Assembly (NCBI GenBank): GCA_027596075.1 | Contig: JADGJC010000039.1 | Coordinates: 141,099-205,098 of the forward strand | DNA length: 64,000 nt | DNA from: Rhizophlyctis rosea | Taxonomy: Eukaryota > Chytridiomycota > Chytridiomycetes > Rhizophlyctidales > Rhizophlyctidaceae | Direction: 5' to 3' | Part shown: positions 21,362 to 32,836 of the stretch, piece after piece | Layout: each line of letters starts with the position of its first letter | How positions within the stretch are numbered: the stretch's first letter is position 1 | The notes under the pieces: model-generated | The model's database searches: none | What the model saw: the letters and a program-made list of their open reading frames with translations, nothing else | Told to the model about the DNA's origin: nothing | Position numbers and translations under genes: made by a program

Positions 21362-22567
21362 TCAACTTCCACAAATCCTGGCAAGCAGCTCCACACCATA
21401 AGCCTCCGATGACCCATCGTACAGCGCGTCAGCCACGACTTCCTGAAAATTAGGACATGTGAGCACATTGGCAGGATGGATTACCTCCCTCCGCAATAAG
21501 TATTCAAGGCTCATATACCTGGAGATATTCAGCAGGGTGCTTTCCGGGAGGGATCAGCTGTGAAAGCGTTTAATGTTAGTTTTCTGGATCTTCACCCAAG
21601 GCGTCTATAATGAAGCTTCGTAACATCAACTCTGACGCACATACCGTTTCATGACCTTCATGTACCAAATCCTTGATCGCCGCCAAGTAATGTGATTCTT
21701 CTTCTTCCAATTTACGGAGGGTTTCGCGCTGCGATCTGTTTTGTCATGTAAGAAACATTTGAATCAAATTTCCCATGTACATGTGCGGGATCTCAGCTGA
21801 TCTCACTGACATTATTACGCGCTGCAAGTCAATTTGCGGAGGAGTTTGGTTTTGCAGGGCGTGTTTGCGAGTTTCCTGGCTGGGTGGATGTTGGCGCCAG
21901 TGTGCCATTTACCATATCAAACCGTCAACTCCCCACGCACCGTTCGATCTCCAATTGCAAAGGTTGCAACCGTGCAGCGATGCGTGCCACTCCATTAAGG
22001 TGTGCAAAGCTTTGCACTACGTTCAACGCTTCTTTGCGGACTTCGCTATCCATCAAGGCGTGGTCCTTCGTTCTGATTTTGTCAAGGCCTGTGCGTGCAG
22101 AGTCATACAATGGTCAGTTTGAGTGTTGGTGCAACTATGTCAGAAACCCGCGCTTGCCTTCCGTGGCGTTTGCAATCTCGGACTCAAGAGCGCGTTCTGT
22201 TTCGCGGAGGGTTTCTAGCCGGAGAGTTTGGTTGTGTCTCTTTGGGTAGGTGGGGTCCGACAAGCACTCGTCACAAGGAGAGACGGTGGGTGGTAGGTTG
22301 GGAGGTGGTAGTCGTGTCAACTCCCGGTAGTACTATTGCGCAAGAAGTCAGTCTCTCCGTTGCACAAGGCAGTCAACTTTCGCTTTGTCCAAACACCTGT
22401 TGCAACTGTTTGTACAGATCTTCGCATTCTCGTCGTAGTTTTTGCTCGCTTTCGGTTAGCGTGCGCAGGTAGTCTGGGGAGTACAGTTCGGGTATATTTG
22501 TGGGCTTAGCGCTTGCCAACTCGCGGGAGAAAGTGGCCGACATATCAAGTGATCTTGGGTGGTCCAT
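21362..22567 (-). CDS. Coiled-coil protein of unknown function
   Basis: Six exons close in phase (22567-22397, 22332-22158, 22088-21941, 21735-21645, 21557-21519, 21442-21362) to 234 residues. I do not recognise the family. The protein is mostly helix with heptad-like segments: LTESEQKLRRECEDLYKQLQ, LRLETLRETERALESEIAN and RETLRKLEEEESHYLAAIKD, with a Pro-rich stretch between the first two. A second in-frame ATG gives MSATFSRELASAK. The second intron begins GCAAGC rather than GT, a GC-AG intron required for the phase to close. The third intron is long for this window (205 nt). It could be a subunit of a cytoskeletal or centrosomal complex, but nothing specific shows this. Confidence 0.6.
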
Positions 22568-22579
22568 TTGACTTCATAC

Positions 22580-22623
22580 AGGTGCTGGATGGGCTGGGAT
22601 GAAACTTCCAGGTGCTGGATGGG
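22580..22623. repeat. Direct repeat in divergent promoter
   Basis: The 15-mer CAGGTGCTGGATGGG occurs twice, 29 bp apart (22580-22594 and 22609-22623), in the short region between the divergent coiled-coil and Myb/SANT genes. It may be a pair of factor-binding sites or a simple duplication. Confidence 0.4.
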
Positions 22624-22799
22624 TGCTGGTCTACAGCTGGAAGCTAGGCTATTTTTGGCCAGGGAGAGAGGTCTCACGGTGTGGCTTGTCAAGTCCAGCC
22701 CCATCGGACACAATTCCGCAGCATGGGGCTCCTGTGCACCCAAAACCAATTCAATGCCACGAACTTTTCACCCAAGTTCCAGCACAGAATCAACTGGCC

Positions 22800-24209
22800 A
22801 TGCTAACTCCATACGAAGAGAAACGCCTTGAGACTATTCAACAAAACCTCGCTAAGCTCAAGGAGCTCGGTCTGGTCCCAACTGCGAACCCTTCTCCTCG
22901 CCTACCCACCCAGTCATCTTCAACTGGATCTGCATCCTCTCCACTATCCGATGCACCACAGACCAGGTTGGAAGAAGCCCACAAGTCCTGCGTGACACTT
23001 TCCTGCTTGTGCTAATTCTAGCCTTAGCGAGTCGAAGAAACGTCGCCGACCACCAAAACCCGCTGCACCTCCTCCCCCTGCGCGCAAGTCGCGTCGAATT
23101 GCTGGCGATGCGCCGCCTCCGGTAAACGACTCGGCCATCTCCGACGAGACACATGACGCTGAAGTGGAGGCTGAAAGGGACTTGGAGGAGCTGGACGTAC
23201 GTTTGTACAATGATGTTAATTGCTAATGGCGAGTTCCAAATGTTCTGATGAGCCCGCTCTACAGCTCGAAAGTCTTATCTCCTTCGATTCGTATTTCCCT
23301 GCTGAGGTCGCGGCACGGGCTGTGAAAGTAGATGGGCATTACAATGGTAAAGACTTTGTCGACTTTCTCTGTGCTGAAAACGACCATCTAATTCGGTTTT
23401 GAACAACCTAGGCTGGTTGTCATCCGCTCTGATCGAAAAGTATGGCTTCTCGGTACGGAGTCTTTCCCCGCCTCGATATTTAATCAGAGAGCAACAAGAC
23501 AATATGACTTATCGAGACATTACATTTCATCAGAACTCGGCTGCGGAAGCTTGGGAAGCCAATGGAGGAGGAAAGTTTTCTTTCACAAACCCTCTCGGTG
23601 GTAAGTGGCGCTCACTCCTTTACTGACATCAGCGCATTTGTATGTCTGATTCCCTTGTGCAGATCTCAAAACGGCGACAGGATTACGCAAACCGGTTGGA
23701 TGGTCGACAGCAAAATGGAATTCATATTTATTGTTACGTGAGCAAATTCTCTATTGATGATCTCACTTGTCGTGCTGTTGGTTGACTTCCGCCTTCAGGC
23801 AAAAACCCAAATGCATATTTCTATCGGCATAACGAAGATGGACAGGTGTGCATGCGCGAGCAAAAAGGAACAGGGATGGTTTTGTAGTGATCACGTCCAT
23901 CCAGGCGCAGAACAATGGGGATTGGACAGATGCCGAACGCGAAAACTTCCTACAAGTTGCACGCGAGTTCGGATGCGGGGACAAATGGGGTCTTTTTGCA
24001 AGTCATATACCACATCGGTACGAACGAACTCCTTTGATGTCGTGTGAAACCGGACTGATGCGATTGTAACCTCTTCTAGAGTCGGATACCAGTGTTCAAA
24101 CTTCTACCGCAGCGTCATCCTCCCTCAAGGCTTGGTCTTTGATCCGAACTACATGATGAACAAGAATGGAAAACCAATATTCGTCGGCTCGAAAGGAATT
24201 CCAAGGTGA
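22800..24209 (+). CDS. Myb/SANT-domain protein, putative nuclear factor
   Basis: About nine exons were traced from ATG 22800 to the stop at 24207-24209, with phases closing at each junction I checked; about 370 residues. The N-terminus has a short helix (LTPYEEKRLETIQQNLAKLKEL) in two parts, then a basic Pro-rich nuclear-localisation-like segment (SKKRRRPPKPAA, ARKSRRIAG) and an acidic stretch. Near the C-terminus is a Myb/SANT-like unit: NGDWTDAERENFLQVA, KWGLFASHIPHRVGYQCSN, FYRSVIL, with the spaced tryptophans of the fold. Proteins with this arrangement are usually chromatin or DNA binders, but I cannot name an orthologue. Its 3' end lies only 72 bp from that of PDCD7. Confidence 0.65.
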
Positions 24210-24281
24210 TTGAAGTTGAGCACGTAAGATCCTCAATATATATACCCTGTATAATACAATATTTACAAGCTTGACGGTAAG

Positions 24282-25934
24282 TCAACGTGGTGCCACAGGC
24301 TGCTGGTTTGTGCTTGCTGGTGGCCCTTCGAAGTATTGTGCCCATGCGGCATGCGAAGGAGGCGCTGAAAAATGATGTGGAAATAGACGTGAGGAGAACT
24401 TCCACGAATCGTCTGCAAGGACAGAAACATACAAGGAGTGACAAAATGGGGCGGGATCCTGGCACCGCCAGGCGTACTCGCCGGAACAACAAATGCATCC
24501 CACTGCCGTCTGACGTTGAATGTTAAGTTTTGTGAGGTCTGGCATATAGAGTAGAGGTTTGCAATCCCACCTTATCGTTACCAACCCATCTAGGGTAGCC
24601 TCAGCTTGATGATAGTGCGCAAGAATGGGATCTGGCTGGCCTCTGTTCTGCAATGCACTAGAAATGCTTCCTTTCCCCATTCCTCTATCACCCTCAAGGA
24701 GTTGCTGGCCCTGCACGTCATTGGCATTTAGCTCCTTCACACGTTCAAAGAACTCATCGTCTTCTTCTGGGAAGAAATGCCCTACATCCCACTATTTAAT
24801 CACCAGCTTCTATTCCTGGCATGAAATGAGTCGAAAATGACCCAGTCAGCAAATACCTTCACGTTTGGCCTTCTCCCTCCGTAATTCACGCAGCTGTCGC
24901 AATTTGTCAATCATGAGTAGCAACTCCCTATGCTTTCGCTGCAGTTGGTCGTTCTCGCGATTTTGCTTTTGGAGCTTGATTTGGTTTTGATTGGCCTGGA
25001 AGGATGTTTAGCACATCGATTGGTAGTCGCGGGACTACGATGTTTTGGAACCTTGCGCTCCTGCTCCTCCTTTTCCAGCCGTTCTTTTCGCCAAGCATCA
25101 ATTTTAGCATGCATTTCATCCCGTTTTCGGGCGCGTTCTTCGCGGTTTTGTCTATGCTTTACGGCAGTTTGTTTCCGCCATTCCTTCTTGCGGCGGAGTT
25201 TCGAGATGCGGTAATGGATGTTGGCGAGGAGGGCTTTGTTTTGGAGTTTTTCGGTGAGGTTCGTGTAGGAGGACTGGCAGACCAAGTGTGAGGACGGATA
25301 CATTGGCGAAAGGGCGTGCTACGACAGACGTTACCCTTAGCTTGGTTAATTCAGGTAAGGTATTACTCTGACTGCTTTGTGGACTTGGTTTTACGCCATG
25401 TTTGTTTATCACATGTCGATCCGCTTCCTGTTCCAACTGCTGTATCTGCTTTTCAAGATGAAGCGACTCTGACTGTATAGCTGCAAAATCTCCCAGACGG
25501 ATCTTCCGTGCAGAGCGAATGTCTTCGAGTTTTGAGCTAATCTGATGGTGCTTGAGGAAGGATTGCACCCAAGTCGCATCTTGATCGATGACTTTGTGGA
25601 TTGTACAATGAGAATGGAATTGGATCTGTTGCTGCATGATATGGTAATGCACCTGAGGAAACGGAACTTGGTCCAGTGAAGTAAGGCTGTATATGTCGAT
25701 GCCCAGTATCATATGCCGATACAGAGGTTGAGGAGTGGAGGGTCCAGGAAAAGCGCCCAAAAGTATACGACGGCATGGTTGCGCCTGCTCCAATAGAAGG
25801 TGGAGGCAAAGACAAAAATGGACGTTGACTGTGAGCGAAAGGAGGCAGGTTTGCCCTTTGCCTTTGCGTGCGACCAAACGAAACGGTTGGACGCTGCGGG
25901 TAGGCATCTGACCCTCTGGAAGGGGGCTGTTCAT
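24282..25934 (-). CDS. PDCD7: PDCD7-like, U11/U12 snRNP 59 kDa protein
   Basis: Six exons close in phase (25934-25335, 25273-25052, 24995-24857, 24781-24571, 24509-24433, 24364-24282), 443 residues. PDCD7 is the 59K protein of the U11/U12 di-snRNP, which recognises U12-type introns. The match runs in order: an Arg/Lys/Glu-rich helix (RRKKEWRKQTAVKHRQNREE ... KIDAWRKERLEKEEQER), MIDKLRQLRELRREKAKREG, DPILAHYHQAEATLDGLVTI, RRQWDAFVVPA, then PPSHAAWAQYFEGP at the end, matching the order and spacing of the human protein's C-terminal half. The human N-terminus is Pro-rich; here the first ~100 residues are less clear and the true start may differ. Confidence 0.75.
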
Positions 25935-26727
25935 GCGACAGTTTCAGCAACAGTTGCGGACATAATTGACCGATCCTCAAAAAGCCGCAACGCAACATCA
26001 GCGCTACGACAACGACCAAACGAGCTTATACACATTTTATGTATGAATATATTTCCACAAACTGATATGGCACGTCGTGTCCAACCAAGCAGACCCCAAC
26101 CGCACACCTCAGAATTACCTGGGACGAGTTTTCTTGCCACTCCATGGTCAGAGAAGCACCACGAAGGCGACGATCATGTACCGTGTTAGTCCCCAGGCTA
26201 TCAACAGTACGAACTGGTCGAGGTGGTGCAGCTGTAATGGTGGAGATGGGATGAGGCTGGGTGGGAAAGGAAGGATCACGACCACTTTTTATATGGGGAT
26301 ATCACCGATTAAAATGAGTCATTGTGACGCAGCACGTGGGAAGGAGTCCGAACCAGACTCGTTTAGCAATCTATCGGGTGCAGAGCGCAGTCGAAGTTTG
26401 TGTGTGTTGACATGTCATGGGAAGAACCTCCGCCTCCTGCTTGCCCACAATATTTATTTGGCGATCTCAACAAACATATTCTCTTATCGCCATCTTGCTC
26501 TATCGTCTGTGATACACGTCAGCATTTCCTGCAGGCTGGACGTACGAGAACCTCCACTGGCGAGAACACCCTCTCCTCCACGCATTCCACACAACGCAAG
26601 AAGTATCCAGCTTGCTCACACGGTAGAATTGGTAAACTTAAAAATGAGACCATCCGGCCTTTATACGAAAACTGACGGGTTATATGAAACTCAGAAGCGT
26701 TCTTGGTGATATTTTGAAAGGTCAACA
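25935..26727. other. Divergent intergenic region, PDCD7 / CRM1
   Basis: The 793 bp contain open frames but nothing recognisable. Part (25935-26020) may be additional 5' coding sequence of PDCD7, since a Pro-rich minus-strand frame runs from 26019 into the gene. Confidence 0.4.
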
Positions 26728-29700
26728 ATGGAGGGCATCTTGGATTTCAGCGGCGAGCTCGATGTCGCCTTATTCGACCGAGTCGTGAACGCATTCTACT
26801 TGGGAGCTGGTCAAGAGGTAACAGGAGTAGTGGGAAAGTCGGAAGAGTTCCAGGTGCAGTATGAACTGACTTATCACGCTCAGCAAATACTTGCCGGACA
26901 AGTACTACAACAATTTCAAGAACAACCGGATGCTTGGCGAAGGGTGGAGCCCATCATGTCGCGATCGACAACTGTTGGGGCCAAAGTATGTGCATTTTGA
27001 CCTTGTTTACAATATCAGTTTCTAATCAAATAGCAGCACATTGCACTCGGAATATTGGACCGGCTGATCAAGCAGATGTGGAAAGCCCTACCCGCGGAAG
27101 AACGGGATGGTTCGTATGCTGTCAATGGATTCGTCGTCTTTGAAAATACAGGCCTTAATATGATAAATCTGATAGGAATCAAGAACTACATTGTCCAAGT
27201 TGTGATAGAATATTCATCGACAGAGCAAGCACTGACCGCCAACCGACATTTGCTCTCGAAACTGAACCTGACTCTCGTTCAGGTATGTTCGAATGCCAGT
27301 TCGAATTTTGCCGTTTGTTTATCCTCCTGCTTCCATTGCAGATTTTGAAACAAGAATGGCCACACAACTGGCCCACATTTATACCCGAGATTGTCAGTTC
27401 GAGCAAGAACAGCCTTTCGCTCTGTGAAAACAACATGGTCATCCTGAAGTTGCTCAGGTAAATGTTCAGCGAAAAGTCCTTTTCTCAATGCGTCGCTAAT
27501 ATGAACTTGTCAGTGAGGAGATTTTCGATTTCTCCGCGGAGCAAATGACGCAGGCCAAGACGAAAAACCTCAAGAATCAGATGTGCAACGAGTTCTCGGA
27601 GATTTTCCAACTGTGCTTCGAAATTCTCAACTCGGCATCCAAAGCCAGTCTGATTTCAGCAACGCTTGAGACGCTACTGCGATTCCTCAACTGGATTCCG
27701 TTGGGATACATCTTCCAAACCAACCTGATCGATATTCTTCGGAGTCGGGTGGGTGCCGCTGTCACTAAACGGCAACGTGAACACGACTAACAAATTCGAA
27801 TAGTTCCTGGAAGTCCCTGCTTTCCGAAACACAACTCTGAAGTGCTTGACGGAGATTGGGGGGCTCCAAGTTGGTCCCGAATACAATGACAAGTTTGCGG
27901 TGCTTTTCACCATGGTCATTCCGGCGTTCGTGAACATGATCTCGTTGAGCAGTAGTAAGTATTCTTTCTTTGATTTATAGTTGTGGGAATCCTATGTTGA
28001 TGTGGTTGGGTTAGATATCCCGGAATCGTACGAGAATGCAAGAGACGAAGAGCAACAATTCATCCAAAACATGGGACTTTTCCTGACTTCGTTTTTGGGT
28101 GCACATTTGAAGGTAAGACACCAGCGGTTTACAGTATATGGACCGACATGCACTAATTCTCCTTGAAGATCGTGGAAGAGCTTGTTGCTGGTCAAAACCA
28201 ACAAGGCAAAGAGATGCTGTTTGCCGCACATCAGTACCTGTTGCAGATATCGCGAGTGCAAGATCGCGAAATCTTCAAAGTTTGCCTTGAGTACTGGCAA
28301 AAGCTGGTAAGTTACTGCTCGTAAAACCGGAGATGATGTGACTATTTACAAGTTCTTCCAGGTGTCTGAATTGTACGAGGAACAAAACACTCTTCCCACC
28401 GCCGACATGCCATTGCTCCAGTTGAATGCACCAGGCATGGCCCGTCCATCGTTCCCGCCTGCCTTTGCCATGCGTAAAGCACTGTACGGGGATACACTGT
28501 CGCAACTGCGGACGGTTATGATTGAGAGGATGGTGAAGCCTGAGGAGGTACGTCACTTATTTGATGAGTGCTCAGAGCGCCAGAAAAGATTGTAACACAC
28601 TGCTTGACAGGTTCTCATCGTTGAGAACGACGAGGGGGAGATTGTTCGTGAGGTGCTGAAAGAAAGCGACACCATTGTGCTCTATAAAAGCATGCGCGAG
28701 GTCCTGGTCTACCTGACGCATCTGGACACCGATGACACCGAACGCATCATGTCTGAGAAATTGGCCAGACAGGTATGAGCTGCTTGTGTTATCGCAACGA
28801 AATTGCAAGATGAGTAAAATGGCTTGCAGATGGATGATTCAGAATGGAGCTGGGACAACCTCAACAAGCTGTGTTGGGCGATTGGATCCATCAGTGGGGC
28901 CATGAATGAGGAAATGGAAAAGAAGTTCTTGGTTACGGTTATCAAGGACCTTCTCTGTCTCTGCGAACTTAAGCGAGGCAAGGACAACAAGGCCGTGGTC
29001 GCGTCGAACATCATGTACATTGTTGGACAATATCCACGGTTCCTGAAAGCCCATTGGAAGTTCTTGAAGACCGTCGTCAACAAGCTGTTCGAATTCATGC
29101 ACGAGCCCCACCCAGGTAAATATTCGTCATACTCACGGGCATCATGGATTGAATTTTATATTGACATTCAAAACTTTCAGGTGTGCAGGACATGGCTTGC
29201 GACACATTCATCAAAATCGCGCAGAAATGTAGGCGCCATTTCACCGTCCAACAGCCTCATGAAATCATGCCGTTCATCGAGGAAATCTTGTCTCAACTGG
29301 AGGAGCACACACGCGATCTGCAGCCCTCTCAGGTTAGTAATCCTGCTGGATACACCAGAAGTATGGAGCTGATCTCTCCGAGCAGATCAACACCTTCTAC
29401 GAAGCAATCGGGTACATGATTGCAACGCACACAGTCAAGCAACAGCAGGAGCGGTGGATCAGCATGTTGATGAAGCGGCCAAACGAATTGTGGAGTCGTT
29501 TCATGCTGGAGGCGAACGCCAACCCGGAAGTTGCGTTGAACAACCCTGACGCCATCAAACAGCTTGGAAATGTTTTGAAGTGCAACGTTGCGGCATGCAC
29601 CTCGATCGGAGGACCGTTTGTCAGTCAGATTGCGCTCATCTTCATGGACTTGCTGTCGGTGTACAAGGCTGTGAGTGAACTTATCTCACAGCAAGTGGCT

Positions 29701-31199
29701 GCTGAAGGTAAGCTTTTTCGGGTATCCATTTGGATGCAGCACGGTGCTGACGGATGATTTAGGCGAGATTGCCACCAAGAAGCCCCGCGTTCGCGCTTTC
29801 CGCACGGTGAAGAGAGAAATTCTCAAACTCATGGAGACGTACATCAGCAAAGCAGAGGACCTTGCCGCTCTCACAACAACCATGATCCCGCCGCTGCTGG
29901 AGACAGTATTGGGCGATTACGCGAGAAATGTGGAGCCCGCCAAAGATGCCGAGGTTCTGAACACGATGGCCAGCATTGTGTCACGACTTGGGGTACATAT
30001 TTTTGCATCTTGACCATTCACCATATACATACGACTGATTTGCGGCTGCAGGAATTCATCCAGGACAAGATTCCCATCATGTTGGAGGCGATCTTTGAAT
30101 GCACTCTCAATATGATCAACAAGAACTTCGAAGAATACCCGGAACATCGGGTGGGCTTCTTCCGGCTGTTGCAAGCCATCAACGAGAACTGCTTCCCAGG
30201 TATGAGCATCGTCTTTCGGCTGTTGATTTCTGTATGCTGACATACGCTTTTTCCTTCACGACATAGCCCTGCTCAACATGCCAGCCCCGCAATTCCGCCT
30301 CTTCTTGGACAGTGTCGTATGGGCCTTCAAGCACACGCTCCGAGACATCAGCGACATCGGCTTGACCATTCTATTGGAACTGCTCAACAACTTCTCGAAG
30401 ACAGAAGTCAACATCATGAACGCCTTCTATCAGGCATACTTCATCAGCATCTTGCAGGACGTGCTGTTCGTTCTGACAAATGGATTCCAAAAATCGGGTG
30501 CGTATAGCCTTTGGGCACGTTCTGTTTGCCTCATAGTGTTTGCTCATGGTTATATGCAGGCTTCAAGCTGCAGAGCATGATCCTGCTCCACCTGTTTGAG
30601 CAAGTGGATTCCGGAAAGATCACCGTTCCTCTGTTCGATCCGAACCAGGTGCAAAACCCGAACATGACGAACCAGGAGTACGTCCGGGTGTTCGTCACGG
30701 ACCTTCTTCAAAATGCATTCCCGCATCTGCAAAGGTAACTACCGAAGTAGTAATGCAGCGCTAAGATGAAGTTGTGAAGTTGACCCGTTTTGTGTTTTTC
30801 CAGGGCCACAACGCAGCAATTCGTGGTTGGGTTGTTCCAGCTGAACAAGGACTATCTGCAATTCAAGGGACATCTTCGGGACTTCCTTGTTACCTTGAAG
30901 GTGGGTATCGGCGCCGATGTGTGGCATATGATGAACAAAGTGCTCATCGAGTAATGAAAACAGGAATTCAGCGGAGATGACAGTCAGCAGGCGCTCTTCG
31001 CTGACGAACGGGAGGCCGAGGCGGCGAGGAAGCAGGCGGCGGAACGTGAGGCCGCGCTTCGGATTCCTGGGATGGTCAAGCCGAGTGATCGGTGAGTCGT
31101 GCCGTTGCCAACAGCAACATGTAGTTTCTTTTCGGTTTGGTCGTTTTCTCATATTTTGTGCTCATCAGACCGGACGAACCGAATGATATGGCGGAATGA
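26728..31199 (+). CDS. CRM1: Exportin-1 (CRM1/XPO1)
   Basis: A multi-exon gene from [20 protein letters not shown] to PDEPNDMAE, about 1,070 residues, full family length. The first five exons are 26728-26817, 26884-26985, 27034-27109, 27176-27282 and 27342-27457. CRM1 carries leucine-rich NES cargo out of the nucleus with Ran-GTP. Conserved segments appear in order: the CRIME-region [38 protein letters not shown], the NES-groove [15 protein letters not shown] with [20 protein letters not shown], then [16 protein letters not shown] and [16 protein letters not shown]. The reactive groove cysteine (codon at 29198-29200) is present, unlike in budding yeast. The C-terminal helix is acidic and charged as usual. 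Confidence 0.95.
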
Positions 31200-31508
31200 G
31201 AGTGTGGATTTACAATTTGCAGTTGGCCGTATTTGTATAGTTTTTTTCCTTTATTTTCTTCTTTTCTGCATTGCATGTCATAAATATACTTGCACATTTG
31301 ATAGTCTGTATAATTTCGGGTGTTTGGGCAAGTGAGGATGATAATGTATGGGTTGATCATCAGGCGACCAGTCACAGGCATTGATCATTTGTACTCCTGC
31401 TATCTTGCTTACTACCCTACTGTTTCGAGCTGCCACCCTACTTTTATCTGCCTCAACATTTATTCTATTCCCGCTGATCCTAAAGGACTGCTACTTATTA
31501 ACACAATC
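31200..31508. other. Convergent intergenic region
   Basis: This 309 bp AT-rich stretch between the 3' ends of CRM1 and the LysM gene includes a pyrimidine-rich run around 31240-31270 and several AATAAA-like words. No gene is seen. Confidence 0.45.
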
Positions 31509-32425
31509 TTAAGTCTGCACTACTCCCCTCCTCACTCCCACCCCTTTCCCTCCCTGACTCCCTGACCCCAACCCGACCGAGAAAGGCCCCGGCGGCGGCG
31601 GGTACAGCGGTTTCTTCATTTTCCTATCCTCACCAACACCAAACTCTCCCAGTCCAGATATCTCCATCTGCTTCAACACTTGCACTAGGTCCTCGTCCAC
31701 CTTCTTTAGGAGGTCGTCGACGCGCTGGGGTGGTGGGTGGGTTGACTGTGGGGGTGTGTTTGTTTGCGTACTGGAGCGGGAGTGGGGTATGGGCGTTGGA
31801 CGGGGTGAGGGGCAGGGGGAGGGTGTTAGGGACGATGTGTGGGAGTAGGGTTTTAGGTATGGGGATTGGAATGGTGAGGGTGAGGATGTTGTTGCGCGGA
31901 TGGGTATGTCGAGGGTTTTGCGGAGGTGGATGGAGTCGTTTGTCCAGAGGCGGTTGTAGCGTTTTATGTCTGATGCCTGGAGATTGTACAGGATTGCGTG
32001 CGTTAGTTTTCCGGAGAGATGTTCGTGGCTCTGCATGGTCTTTATGCTGATACGGATGTCCATACACGCATTGCGGTTCTCCATTCACTTTAACTGCATA
32101 CCTTCACGCTATACATCAGACAAATCCCCTCCAGTGTATCTCCAGGTTTTATCTCGTGCACAATGATTTCGGGCGCACCCCCTATGCTGGCACCCGCAGC
32201 GGCAGCAATGGTGTTATCCGCCGGTGACGCAGGAGAAGACGCACCGCTGCCATTACCACCCTGGACATGTCGAACCTGTTTTTGTTTCTTGCGTTGAGCT
32301 TTCGCAGCTGCAATGGCATGTTCTATGTCGGTTGGAGTGATTGTTGTTGGAGCCGACAGGGGATCGATGATGACCGGCGTGCGCGGTGTTGCGGGCGTTG
32401 TTGGTGTTAGAAGTGGGGATGTCAT
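31509..32425 (-). CDS. LysM-domain protein (LYSMD-like, intracellular)
   Basis: Two exons (32425-32102, 31976-31509) join to 263 residues. A single LysM domain spans the junction: IIVHEIKPGDTLEGICLMYS then VKASDIKRYNRLWTNDSIHL, ending in LRKTLDIPI. There is no signal peptide or transmembrane segment, so this resembles the intracellular LYSMD1/2 type rather than secreted chitin-binding LysM effectors. The N-terminal half is Pro/Thr-rich with an Arg/Lys-rich helix (IAAAKAQRKKQKQVRH). The C-terminal half is Ser/Pro-rich with one helix (DDLLKKVDEDLVQVLKQMEI). Its function is not established for this family. Confidence 0.75.
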
Positions 32426-32836
32426 TCTTGCGGGGTTCGATGGTGTGCGAGATGTGGAGAGATGAGATGGCAGGGTGAGTGAGAAAAGGTAACAGCGTAT
32501 ACTTAGTCGTTTAATGCCTGATCTGACCAATGCGTGGGTGGTGAGAAGATAAAAAATCCGATCCGAAACCTCCGACCGCAAAACCTTGGGGAAAAAGGAA
32601 CACTTCCTGGCTTCCATGCAGCGAGTGGCACAGCACAATGCTTACATAACGGTTGGCTACCAACTGCTATTTTTGGCCGTCCATTTGTTTACTCGCTGCG
32701 AGTTCTTTTTGGGCTGTTGGCATGTTGGTTTTCGTTTCTGAAATTGTCAGTTTTGGGTCTTCACTTGTATCATACTAGCCATAGAGCACGCAGCCAGTTT
32801 TAGACTTGAAGTTTCCATACATACACAGGTGCCATT
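32426..32836. promoter_or_regulatory. Divergent promoter region, LysM gene / CDKAL1
   Basis: This 411 bp stretch separates two divergent start codons. No TATA box or repeat was identified. Confidence 0.4.

Noticed and set aside
24282..24740. Minus-strand frame ending with a Cys-rich stretch (AVGCICCSGEYAW) as the PDCD7 C-terminus
   Set aside because: Splicing out introns at 24510-24570 and 24365-24432 gives the conserved RRQWDAF and AWAQYF segments instead.
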